Of a stretch of 64,000 nucleotides of DNA, positions 35,100 to 45,580 are shown piece after piece. The notes under the pieces are model-generated. The model was not told the DNA's origin. It saw only the letters and a list, made by a program, of their open reading frames with translations, and did not search any database. The position numbers and the translations under genes were made by a program. Numbering within the stretch: the stretch's first letter is position 1; every line of letters begins with the position of its first letter. Origin of the DNA: Dromaius novaehollandiae (lineage: Eukaryota > Chordata > Aves > Casuariiformes > Dromaiidae); assembly GCF_036370855.1 (NCBI RefSeq), contig NW_026991398.1, forward strand, positions 1,612,001 to 1,676,000, in the 5' to 3' direction.

Positions 35100-35640
35100 T
35101 TCCACATGCACCACCTCTCAAAGGCCCAGGAGCCCATTTAAGGTCAGTTCTGAGTCTTTGGTCCCATCTTGAGCTACACTGCAGGTGTTCCTCTCTGCAG
35201 CTGTGTTATAGGTGTGCCTGTTCCTGGCCATGGGCCCTGTTGATCCAGACTCTGACTCATGGCCTGACTTTCCAGCTTGACTTTGGACATGCCTCATCTC
35301 TATGGACCTGCCCTGCAATTATGGGGCTTTGTCTGACTCAGGTTACTCTCATTGGACCTGATTTTGATTTGGTGACTTGTGTTCCCAGCTTGACCTCAGA
35401 CCTGCCTTGTCACCAAGAACTTGCCTGATGATCTGGAGTCTTGGTTGAACCTGGCTACCATTTCCAGGTCTTCCCTGCTCACCTTGCTTGGGTTTGGTGG
35501 GGCTGGGCCCAGGCTGGTGGAGCCCCTGCCCTGTCACACTTGGCTCCCAGCCTCCCAGTATGCCATGACTTCGGGAGCAGCCGGCCATTGCTACACCCTG
35601 TAATCCGTCCCCAGCCTTTGTTGTTGCAACAGGTTTTTTA
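35100..35640. other. Non-CR1 insert between two CR1 parts, imperfect internal repeats
   Basis: Pyrimidine- and GT-rich sequence with loosely repeated phrases such as 'tgactttggacatgcc', 'attggacctgattttga' and 'ttgacctcagacctgcc' about every 50-60 bases. No ORF or element family is recognised. It interrupts an otherwise collinear CR1. Confidence 0.4.
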
Positions 35641-36634
35641 GTTCCTAGAGGCAGGCATTCATCTATTGAATTTCATGCATTTTCATGCTACCTGTTGAGA
35701 TTTTTGAGGTCTCTCTTGATGGCTGCCCTGTCTTTGAGCATATTGGCTGCTACCCACGCAGTTTGTTCTCCTCTGCAGATGTCCTCCAGGTGAGTGATAA
35801 AGATGTAAAACAGGACAGATCCCAGGATGGACCCCTGAAGCACTACACTTGTTAAGGGTCCCCAGGTAGAGTACGACCCATAATATGGGCCCAGTCACCC
35901 AACCAGTGTTATTCTTCTGTTTGTCCACCCATCTAGACCATTACATCCTGACTTGACAGATCATGTGGAAAGCCTTGTTAAAGACAAGGTGAGTGACATC
36001 CACTGCTCTTCCCTCATCCACTAATCTGTTTATTTTACCCTAGAAGGTAACAAAGTTGGTGAGGCAAGAGTTAAACTTGGGAAACCCGTGCTGACTATTA
36101 TCAGTCACATTCTTTTTTGTGTGCTCATAAATGTGTTTCAAGAGGACTCACTCCATGATTTACCGAGGCACTGAAGTAAGTTTGACCAGCCTGTTGTTCC
36201 TTGGATTATTAAAAGAATAATTAAAAGAACGGCCTATTCTGAAGACTGCTTCAGATTGTGCTTTTCCCTATTCACTGGGTATGCCTGCTCTCATCTCTCA
36301 AAAATGACAGTGTCCTTGCAAGGAGGTTGGTGACTTCCGTCAGTACACTTGGACACAGCTTGTTGGGTCCCACAGCTTTCAGAGGCTGAGTTCTCACAAG
36401 TAATCTCTGACTCAATCCTCATGCACCACTGGCAGTTCTTCAACTCCTCAAACCCTTTCAGGAATCATAGAGGAGTTCCTCAGCCTTCTGTGTGCCCACT
36501 GTCACTAAGTCACCCACTCCATTCAGCAATGGATCAACTCTTTCCTTCTTCAGCCCTTCACTAGTGTCAAGGGGTCCTTGACATCCCTTGCAAGTCTCAG
36601 CTTTGAGCTTTTATTTTCCTGACACCATGCCTCC
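35640..36634 (-). mobile_element. CR1 LINE fragment, ORF2 part, cut by the solo LTR
   Basis: The reverse complement shows 'aacaggacagatcccaggatgg', 'gtgagtgacatccactgctct', 'aaacccgtgctgactattatc' and 'ccttgacatcccttgcaa', in the CR1 ORF2 order. The element text stops exactly where the solo LTR begins at 36635. I cannot recognise its continuation right of the LTR. Confidence 0.82.
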
Positions 36635-37368
36635 TGTTAAGGAACTTATTGAACGGAAACTATCTAGAAGTAGCCGCTTAGCATAACTTCTATAAAACTT
36701 GCTTAGCATGAGGAGCTAAATTTGCTGAAGCCTTAGGCTGTGCTCAGATAACATGAGGAACTTTCACCTAGTTGGGTAAGAAAGGGCCCCACAGCTGGTT
36801 CAAGCTGGAAAGATAAGGGAGTTACAAGCAGTCTGCATTCCTGTGTCTCACACTCCAAAAAGAAGGATGTCAAAACTTTGAAATAAGGCCTGTGCAGGGC
36901 ATCAGGACCTTGAGGGACAAAGCCTCCCCTCATTGCTGGGGCAGTGTTAATTGTTGTAGTTTGGAATTACCACCTCCTCATCAGGACCTTCAGAGACAAT
37001 GGTGGGGCCCAACAAGGAACGAAGGTACATCTGTCAGCAGAAACCACAACAGTAAAGATAAGGAAAGAACCAGCCTGCCTGGGAACAACGATGAGACCCA
37101 ATAAGGAGCAGGAGACCCCAGACCTGATTACTATTGGTCTGAACTACCGTGTGAGGGGTGGGAAACTTAATTTGAAAAAGTTGTAATTGCCCAGGGATTT
37201 CTTTATTCGGGGTCCCTCTTCGGAGGCACCCAGCTTGAGCTGTAATTACTGGACATGCATCATTAAAATTTATTTATTTAATTCGCTTTGATTTGGCTCC
37301 AAACTTTTCTGAGGGAACCTAGGGTCAGACCCTGTTATCGTGGCCAGTAAGCCTAACCTTCCATAACA
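36635..37368 (+). repeat. Solo LTR of the same ERV family as 2692-3452
   Basis: It starts TGTTAAGG and ends CCATAACA, 734 bp, and aligns throughout with the 3' LTR at 2692-3452 in the same orientation. No internal retroviral sequence flanks it. No clear target-site duplication is visible at its ends, so the locus may have been rearranged after insertion. The 3' part contains the same 'ggggtccctcttcggaggca' block as the other LTR. Confidence 0.88.
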
Positions 37369-40300
37369 AGAAGAAAAGAGTGTCTGCATCAATTATGTAG
37401 ATGGGTAAGATCTCCAGTTAGCTTTCGCTAATAAGAGAGAGAGGCAGCTGCCACATCTCTATCCTAATAAAACTTTTGGTTGGACAGATCTCAGAAATGC
37501 CAAAATTCAAAACCTCCAATAAGGAACCCTTTCTGAAAGATGAGCTCTTATACTCCAAATATGCTACACTCCATATTTCTATGTATTTCACAGTCTATAT
37601 GGCATATGTGGCTGGAGATCCTGGCAAGAGCTGAGAAAACTCAAGGCCTGAACCTCAGCACACAGAAGGCAGCAGGCTGCCAGCACCCCTGGCTCTCGCC
37701 ACCAGGGCAGCCTGGGCCCTGCGAGCCAACTCACCTCCTCACCTCACAGCACTCCCCAGCTCCCACCACACAGCACTGCTCCCTCCAGCCACCTCCTCCC
37801 GTGCTGAGCAGCAGAACACTGGGGACACCACCCGTCCCCAGCACAGGGTAGCCCCCCCACTGTGACATGCTGCACCCACCACCCCTCGCCTCACAGAGGG
37901 TTGCCGGCCAACAGAAGGGCGGCACTGAGGGCATTGCCATGGCAGCACTGCGGCTCCCCGCCCCCCACAGTGATCCAGCAGGCAGCCCTCCTGGACCCAG
38001 GCGCTATGTTGTGGGTGGCAGCATGGGGCACAGTGGGGCCTCGCAGGGCTGGGGACAGCCCAGCAGTGTCCTGCTGCCCCCAGGCAGGGCTGGGAAGGGC
38101 TGGCCAGGGCAGGGCCCTCTGGCCCCTGGGGCCCCGGCCCCCTGCCCGCAGCAGCCCCGGGGCTCAGCAGCCCTCGTGCTGTGCCCGGCAGGGCTGGGCC
38201 ATGGCCAGGCAGGGGCTGCTCTCTGCAGGGCTGGGCTGGGCCCTGGTGCCTTGCTCCACAGGGCTGAGGAGCCCCAGGCATGGGACAGGGATGGGGGGCA
38301 GCAGTGGGGAGAGCAGCTCTGGGCCTGCCAGTGGCGTAGGACCTAGAGGAAGGCTGGGGTAGATGGCCCTGTTGGACTCACCCCAGCGCTGCCCACTATG
38401 ACTCAAAGAAGAATGCTTGGGATCAGCCAGGACTTATGGGGTGGCGATGGTACCCCCACCTGTTTCCAGAGTTGTGGCCATCTGAAGATGGCATCTTTGA
38501 GCCCAAAACATGCTCTGCCAAGTTTGAAGCACAAAAGGATCCATGGGGAAGGAACAGAGGTTCTCCCAAACATGTAGAGGTCTTGCGGTTATTACAAGGT
38601 GAAGGTTTCATCTCCTACATGGACATTTCCAGCAGGTTCCTGAGAGACTCATGGGAGCTGCAGGCCACCCCAGCCCCTGGGATGCAGCACCCATTTCCCC
38701 TCAGAGCCAGATCCCAAAGAGGGACCCACTCCCAGGGAAACCTGGCCCTGGATTGCCCCTAAGTCCCAGGTCCCACAAGGAGATGGAGCTGGCACAACAA
38801 GGGCCTTGGGGCTCAGGGCAGCCCCAGCCCCAGGACCCAGGAGTCCTGGCTGCCACATTGTCCCCTGAGCCAGTCAGGACCCTGTGGCAGGGCTCCTGCG
38901 GCAGCCCCCAGCCCTGTGCGTCCACCTCCACAGCCCGACATCCACAGCTCTTTTTTGCAGTTAGTCTCTGTGCGACCCCTCCGGAAGGAGCTCCCAAAGC
39001 CCTTACCCTCAGTGGAGAGCCGCAAGAATGTTCGGAACAAGGATGTGGTCCGGGCTGATGGTGTCAGTCCAGCAGTCCTCCATCTCACTTGCCTCCTTGC
39101 CCTTGGGACGTTCTTCCCCTCTCATCATCCAAAATGCCTCTCCGACATGCCCCTGCTCCTCTGTCTGTTGGCAGGGGGCCCCAGTGTGGCTCCTGTCTCC
39201 TCTCCTTGTCACAGAGTGGCTCCAAAGGGCAGTGACAGGGAGTGCACAAGTGATGTCCAGCAGTAGCTGGGCCTCTGAGGGAAGTGAGGGCACCGTTGTG
39301 GCACCAGGGAGACCTCCCTGTGATGCAGCACATCCCACTGTGACCTCAGCTCATGTCATCAGGGGCACAGTAGGTCACTGGCATGGAGATGGCACAGCCA
39401 GGGAGAGAGCAGAGAGATTTCCCCTCATGTCCTGGAAAACAGTCACCTCCCCTCACCCCAGTTATTTTCCAGAAATTGCTGATAAATCCTTCAGGAATGT
39501 CTCCAGATGGTGCCAAAGGCTGTGAAATATCTAGAATGGGGCACTGGAGAAGTCAGTTCTGCATCCGGCACTGACAGGTCTCTGCACTGGGCAGATCTGT
39601 GCGGGAAGCTGGGGCTTCGGGACTGGTTTAGGATTTGGCATTTTTCGAAGCCAGGATCAAAGTCATGCAGGATGAAACAGCACAAAGTGTGGCCACAGGC
39701 TGAGATGCTTTAGTGAGCCTCAAAACTGGTTTCTGCTGTTGGTCGCTCTTTTTGTAGAAGTAGGATGTAGGACAGTATGGGATAGGACAGAGCCTTCCTC
39801 CTTTAGGCACCAAAGCAGGCTGTTTTAAGAGTTCTCAGCAAGGTTTCTTGTTCTGCGGTGCTTAAGATGAAGATGATACACCAGAGAAGAGCCAATGTGC
39901 CCTTAACACAAATCATCTGGAGGACCAGGCCAGGGAGCAAATCTGGGGAAGTTTTCCCATTTCGCTAAAGCTGCTGGCACCCTGGACATACCCAGCTGAC
40001 ACACACACAGATCTCCTGGGGATCTGTACAGACCTGGCACCCTGAATCTCCCACATTTTTGACTCTGGGCATCTCAGGATATGCCCACACACCACAGTGC
40101 TGCTGTCCAGGCTCCGGTGCAGAGCCTGGAAGGTTGGTGCAGTGCCTCAGGACCTGCAATTGGGATCATTCAGAAGTTTGTGAGGTGACCAGCTCCCACC
40201 TCTGCAGCTGCTGAAGCTTGAGAATGTCCCTACAACCAACCTTCCTGCTCTTCCTAGTCTTTGCACAGTCCCGGGGTGACTCTTGCAGAAGGGAGACTCC

Positions 40301-40859
40301 ATCCCCCTTGAATACTGTCAGAGATGTTGCTTTCCAAGTCACTGCCAAAGGAAGGACTCGTTTACTTCTTTGGGTTGCTTATCCAGCCTGTGGCACCCCC
40401 TTTGTGACGCTGTGAGCCCAGCTCTGCACCCTGAGGTCTCTGCCCTTTCTCTGCCCTGTCTCCTGGATGTCTGCCCAAAGTCTGGCCAGTGCACCAGGGC
40501 CATGGGAAGTGTTGCTTTAGAGAGCCCACTTGAAGCTGTGACATGTTGTGGAGCTGAAGACCTGACAGAGGCTTGTCTGGGATGTGGCCATGCTCCCAAA
40601 CCCCCTCCTGCTCCTGGTCTGAGGGCCTGGGAAGGTCCCAGGCTTGAGAGAAGTGGGTTTGGTGTGAGTGGGATGGGTTTCCCTTGACATGCCTGAGTCC
40701 TGCCTGGGTTGCTCTTAACACCCAGGAAAATCCCTCCTCTCCAGGGGCTTGCATAGAGTTTTTTCCAGACTTTTGTACAGAAACAGAGCCTGGTCTGGGA
40801 TGCCCAAGAGCAGCACAGCCCACAGCATGGCTGAGGAACCCCAGGAGCCATATGGCTCT
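37369..40859. other. Central block, last part; GC-rich, exon-like islands, no gene identified
   Basis: 37690-38360 is very GC-rich (many ccagg/cagggc motifs) with no believable CDS. A 129-base island at 38470-38598 is bounded by tgtttccag and acaag|gtgaag and reads LWPSEDGIFEPKTCSAKFEA through to EVLRLLQ. A second island from 38961 follows 'cttttttgcag' and reads LVSVRPLRKELPKPLPSVES then RKNVRNKDVVRAD. At 40224 a short frame MSLQPTFLLFLVFAQSRGDS looks signal-peptide-like but stops after about 63 codons. I cannot name a gene for any of these. Confidence 0.4.
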
Positions 40860-41193
40860 CTCTTCTGTTTCCGCGTGTCTTGATTAAATTAACAATTTCT
40901 AACATCCCCTTTACAGCGCACTCTCTGGACATTGTAACACTGCAAGTCCTTCCATTACTCTTTGTTCATTTCCATACCGAGCTGCTGATTTGCGCTTTGG
41001 GGAGTTTAAAGCTTGCTCCATCTTTCAGTAGTTTGTTCCTCTGGGCAAGTCCTTCATTCTGTTTCTATCTAGCATTTCCTATCTATCCAAAAGCTTTCTA
41101 GTCAGGCTATCTGTTGTGGACTTCATTGGAGGCAGCTTGGACTTAGCGTACAGTTCAGGAGTGTAATTATTTTTCGGGAAACTGCATCATGCC

Positions 41194-41210
41194 TTTTTTT
41201 TTTTTTTTTT
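41194..41210 (+). repeat. Poly(T) run in the unit C lead-in
   Basis: Seventeen consecutive T. The B copy of the lead-in has only a short T-rich stretch here (about 14592-14610). Confidence 0.9.
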
Positions 41211-42384
41211 GGTTGCAATTCAGAAAAATTCTTCTGTGTCTATTTGCAGCTAGTTGTCTAAGGAAAGCAGGTGGGAACTGGGGCATATGAGCTGCAACAT
41301 TCAGTTGCAGATTTCAGTGGAAAAAGGTTGGACTTTAACAAGAGTGATGCAAGTCCCAGGTGGCTGATGAGGGAAATGGCAGGGTTGGGGAGATGGGGAG
41401 GAAGATTGTCCATACAGTGTCTGACCTCTGGGACACTGCTTTTCCTACATGTCCACACTTCATTAGGAGACTCTGGATCTATATCATTTGGAGAATGTTG
41501 CTGTCACTTATTCTGAAAGATGAATAATAATACTAATCCTAAAAACCTTAAAGAAATACCTTTATATGATGTTCTAACTGAAGTCACCTTCTTTCAGCTA
41601 CACTGCTGAAACCACTCCAATTAGCCGTACATTACTTGAAGAAAATTATAGGGAGGGATGTGGTTCATCAGGGCTTTTTTGAATTGTAATGAGCCCCATG
41701 GTGTATTTGGTGCTGAGTCCATGAAATTCAGCTATTGCAAGGAGATTGAGCAAAACGTTCAAGTCAAGTCAGAAGCAAATCCCAAACTTTTGTAGAGTGT
41801 TAATAGATCCCACTGAGGGTCATTAGCAACAAAGACTCACTGGGGGCTGATGAGAGCAGAAAATTGTAGTCACTGGTTACAGGTAGGCAAAGGAAATGCT
41901 CAGTTGGCTCTAATGCCAAGGAAACCCTTCATTTGTTCTATTCAGCAAAACAGCCAAGCATGGACACCGAGACCCTCGGAAGGGAGATGCTTTCCCTCAT
42001 GCATTGCCCAGGGCTCCTCCTGGGGCATTGTGCACATGGGGGTGTGCAATGCTGAGTGCAGGACAATGACAAGATATCTCCTGGGGTCCCTGGGGGGACA
42101 AGGGGACAACGAGGCCCCAGTGTCTCCTGGTAGGCCTTGGTGGCAGAGACAACAGCCATAGGACAAAGACCTCAGTTCTGTCAGGGCCCTTCAGCCTTGC
42201 CAGCACTTTTGGCCATCTCCACCACAGGCCGACCTACACTGTCCCACACCTGCTCCTGTGTCCCTGCAGACTGTGGACACCCAGCCTGCTTCCCCACCTG
42301 GCTCTCACCCTGGGTTCTCTCTCCCTTCCTTGATCTCTCTCATCCTCACTGGCTGTTCCTTGGAACACAAAGCCATGAGATGAT

Positions 42385-42860
42385 CACAGACTCCCTCTGG
42401 GTGACCTGTTGCACCACAGCACCGCCCTTTAGGTAATATTTTTTATGCTGATGTCCAGTCTGAACTTCCCAAGCTGCAGGTTTGAGGTTGTTTCCCCTTC
42501 CCATGCTGCTTCTCACTACCAAGAAAAGCTCCGGGGAGCCTGGGAATGGGACACACTAGTGCTGAGTCGAGGGGGATAATTGCTGTTGTCTGGGAAGCCA
42601 TGCTCCTCCTAATGCTGCCCTGTCGACATCTGGCCTTATTCACAGTGAGCATGCACCACTTGCTCATACAGCGTCCCTCCCAATACCCAGGCCTTCTCCT
42701 CAGGCCATTCCTCAGCTGCTCACATCCCAAACTGCCCAGATATATGGTGTATTCTTCCCTATGTGCAGGACTTGCCCCTTCTCTTTGTAAAATGTCATGA
42801 GGTTTCTGTTGGCTGAATCCCCAAGTTTCTTAAGGTCCCCCAGACTGAAGCTCATTGCAG
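42385..42860 (-). mobile_element. CR1 LINE fragment (ancestral insertion, copy in unit C)
   Basis: The reverse complement shows 'tccctctgggtgacctgttgcac', 'atgtccagtctgaacttccc', 'gtgctgagtcgagggggat' and 'catgaggtttctgttggc'. It is collinear with 15715-16215. Confidence 0.82.
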
Positions 42861-43335
42861 CAGCTGCTAATGTGTGAGTGCAGATGGCTCACCTTGAGTT
42901 GGGATGCCCCTAAGAAGACAGTGGCAGAAGGAAGTACTGGAAGGAGGTATTGGTTTAATGGAATTGCTGACCTAGGTAGGAATTACCATGGCAACCATCC
43001 CAGGAATGCCTAAGGAGGGTACGAAGCAAGCACACTGAGGGTCTGTGAGGAGAGGGTAAAGAGAGGTGGGCAGTTTGTACGGGAGGTTATGAGGCTGGTA
43101 AGAGGGTAGAACTTGGAAGGAGTAAAGGACACACAGACACAATAAAAGGTGAAGCAAAGGAGTGATCAGGGCTGTTCAGGGGTACTTGCCAAGCAGCCCT
43201 GCCTCTGAACATCTCTGACTGGAGCAGGACAAGAAAGCTAGTTGATCTGGTCATGCTTGTGTCTGACTTACTTCCATGGTCAATGAGAACTGAGTGCTTT
43301 CCCTAACACTGACAAGAATCGACCCAGAGGAGAAG

Positions 43336-45162
43336 GAATCACAGTCTTTCAGGCTGGACAGGACCTCAGGAGGCCTCCAGCCCAACCTTGTGCAAACTGC
43401 AGGGTCAGCTTTGGGGTCAGGCCAGGTTGCTGAGGTTTGATCCAGTCTTGAGAACCTCCAGAGATGGAGATGGCACATCTTCTCTGGGTAACATGTTCCA
43501 ATGCTTGACCATCCTCTCAGTGGAAAAGTTTGTCCTTCTCTCCAGCCTGTTCCTCTCTGGTTTCAACCTGTGGCTGTTGTCGCTCATCCTTCTGCCATGC
43601 ACCATTATGGAGAGCCTGGCTTTGTCTTCCTGAGGACCTCTTTCTATGGGGGCGGGGCCCTTGTACTGGTGGGCCAAAAACTGGATGCAGTATTGTACAT
43701 GTGGCCTAACAAGTGCCGAGAAGAAGGGGATAATCACTTCCCTTGACCTTCTGGCCATGCTCCTATTCATACAGCGCAGGATGCTGTTGGCCTTCTTTGC
43801 TGCCCAGGCACACTGCTGTCTCATTTTGCCTTCTTTATCTCAAAATATTTGTGTGCATCTCAGCAGAGCTGCTGCATGGCCCTTCAATCCCCAGCCTGTC
43901 TCTCTGCAGGGTGTTGGTATGTCCCAGGTGCCGGAATCTGGCATTTGTCCTTGCTGAATTTCATGAGATTCCTGACAGTCCTTTCCTCCTGCCTGTCTAG
44001 GTCCCTCTCAAAGGCAGCACTCAAGCATAAGACTGGTCCCACACAGTTTGAGGTCATCAACAAACAGGATGAAAGTTGCCCCCTCCAGGTAATTCATAAA
44101 GGTAGGACAGGCCCCAGTGGAGACCCTGTGGTGCTCCATTTCTCTTCTGGCCTCCAGGAAGACTACTACCCATTCACCACCACCCTCTGAGCCTCATCAG
44201 CCAACCAGTTATTTGTCCAATTGGTTGTCTACCCATTCAGATCATCAAGTCCTAATTGTTGTGCAAGTAAGCTGTGGGAGAAAGCGTCAAAAGCCTTCCT
44301 AAAGTCAAAGTAACTGACGTTCACTGTTCTGTGTTTGTCCACAAATACAGCTCTTGTAACATAGAAGGCCATTAGGTTGGTGAGGCATGATTTACCCTCG
44401 GTAAATCTATGCTGACTGCTCCCTGTCACCTTCTTCTCCTTCACTTACCCAGAAATGGGACCAGAGATGACTTGCTCCATGACAGCCTCCTGATCAAAGT
44501 GAGGCTGAACAGCCTGTAGCTCCCTGCATTGTCCTTTTGGCCTTTTTTGAAGATGGATGCAATATTTGCCTTTCTGCAGGCATTGGGACCTTCCTGAGCC
44601 TCCACAGCTTTACAAGATGATAGAGAGAGGCCTTGGTAGATAGAGGCCAGCTCTCTCAGCACCCTTAGCTGCAGCCCATCGAAGCCCATAGATTCATGCT
44701 CTTGCAAATAATTCCTGACTCAACCCTCCTTCACTGCGGGTTGTTTTTCTCCTTGGGAGTCCTTAGTATAGGCACAATGGCCTGGGAGACCTTCCTGGTG
44801 GAGACTGGAGCCAAGGGATTGAGCTCCCCACACCTATCTGCATCTGCTGTTACCAGATTCTTTGCTGTGTTCAGCCAGGTGCCCACTTTTGTTTTAAGCT
44901 TTTACTTTTAGTGAAGCAATAGCAGATGATCTTCATGCCTGTGACATCCCTTGCAACCATCAATCCTAGGGGAGCTGTGGCTTTCCTAACCACTTCCCTA
45001 CTTCCCTGGACAATATTTCTGAATTCTTCCTTTGCAAAGTGGGCACCTGGCTGAACACAGCAAAGAATCTGGTAACAGCAGATGCAGATAGGTGTGGGGA
45101 GCTCAATCCCTTGGCTCCAGTCTCTACCAAGAAGGTCTCTCAGGCCATTGTGCCTTTGCGTA
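43336..45162 (-). mobile_element. CR1 LINE, 3' UTR plus ORF2 relic, with rearranged 5' end
   Basis: The 3' end is at the left ('gaatcacagtctttcaggctgga'). The RT region reads MGFDGLQLRVLRELASI and ASIFKKGQKDNAGSYR at about 44540-44700 on the minus strand, and stops are frequent. Compared with unit A, about 830 bases of ORF2 toward the 5' end are missing; a 119-base inverted copy of sequence from 44771-44889 sits in their place (45036-45154). After it the text rejoins the CR1/OR-relic junction seen in A ('tttgcgtatatttgggctgcag'). Confidence 0.9.
44771..45154. repeat. Near-perfect inverted repeat, 119-bp arms, about 146-bp loop
   Basis: The left arm 44771-44889 starts 'ggcacaatggcctggg'. The right arm 45036-45154 ends 'ctctcaggccattgtgcc' and is its reverse complement with three mismatches that I can find. 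Both arms are CR1 ORF2 sequence. Such a fold-back can form a long hairpin in single-stranded DNA or RNA. Confidence 0.9.
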
Positions 45163-45164
45163 TA

Positions 45165-45580
45165 TTTGGGCTGCAGAACCTCAGCTGTGGCACCAGGGCT
45201 GAGTGCAGCATTGTTGCTGTGAAACCTGTTCCCCAGAGCCAAGGACACCATGTATGCAAAGGCCCCACTTCAGCACAGAGACCTGCTGGTGTAGATAGCA
45301 GATGGCGATATAATGATGATATGAGGCAACCACTAAGGGAGCAAACCCTGCAGTAGCCAAGGCCAGGGAGAAACAGACCTGGGCCATGCAGCCATGGCAG
45401 GAGAAGTGTTTTGTACCCAAGATGACTTTACAGCACCTTGGGGCCTGTGATAGAAGTTACCAGATGTCCAGGAAGGACAAGGTGCCACTGAGAAAGTCCT
45501 TGAGCCTGAACAGCCTGCAATGTAGCCACATTGTAGCTGTATCATTAGTATGGTCCCTGTTCATATCACTGGGGGGTGAG
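45165..45580 (-). pseudogene. Olfactory receptor relic (TM2-TM4 region), unit C
   Basis: The minus strand gives LSGTLSFLDIW (TM2) and, in one frame at 45181-45420, LGTKHFSCHGCMAQVCFSLA then LATAGFAPLVVASYHHYIAI then CYLHQQVSVLKWGLCIHGVL. This follows the OR pattern 'KTIS..GCMAQ.FFSLALATAE..LLAVMSYD.YIAICYPL...V'. The DR of the DRY-like motif reads HH. The N-terminal third and everything from TM4 on are missing or unreadable. It is co-duplicated with 7838-8220 and antisense to the OR14-like gene of the unit. Confidence 0.8.

Noticed and set aside
40224-40415. Short frame with a signal-peptide-like start (MSLQPTFLLFLVFAQSRGDS)
   Set aside because: Stops after about 63 codons without a mature domain or splice donor in a plausible place; it may be chance.
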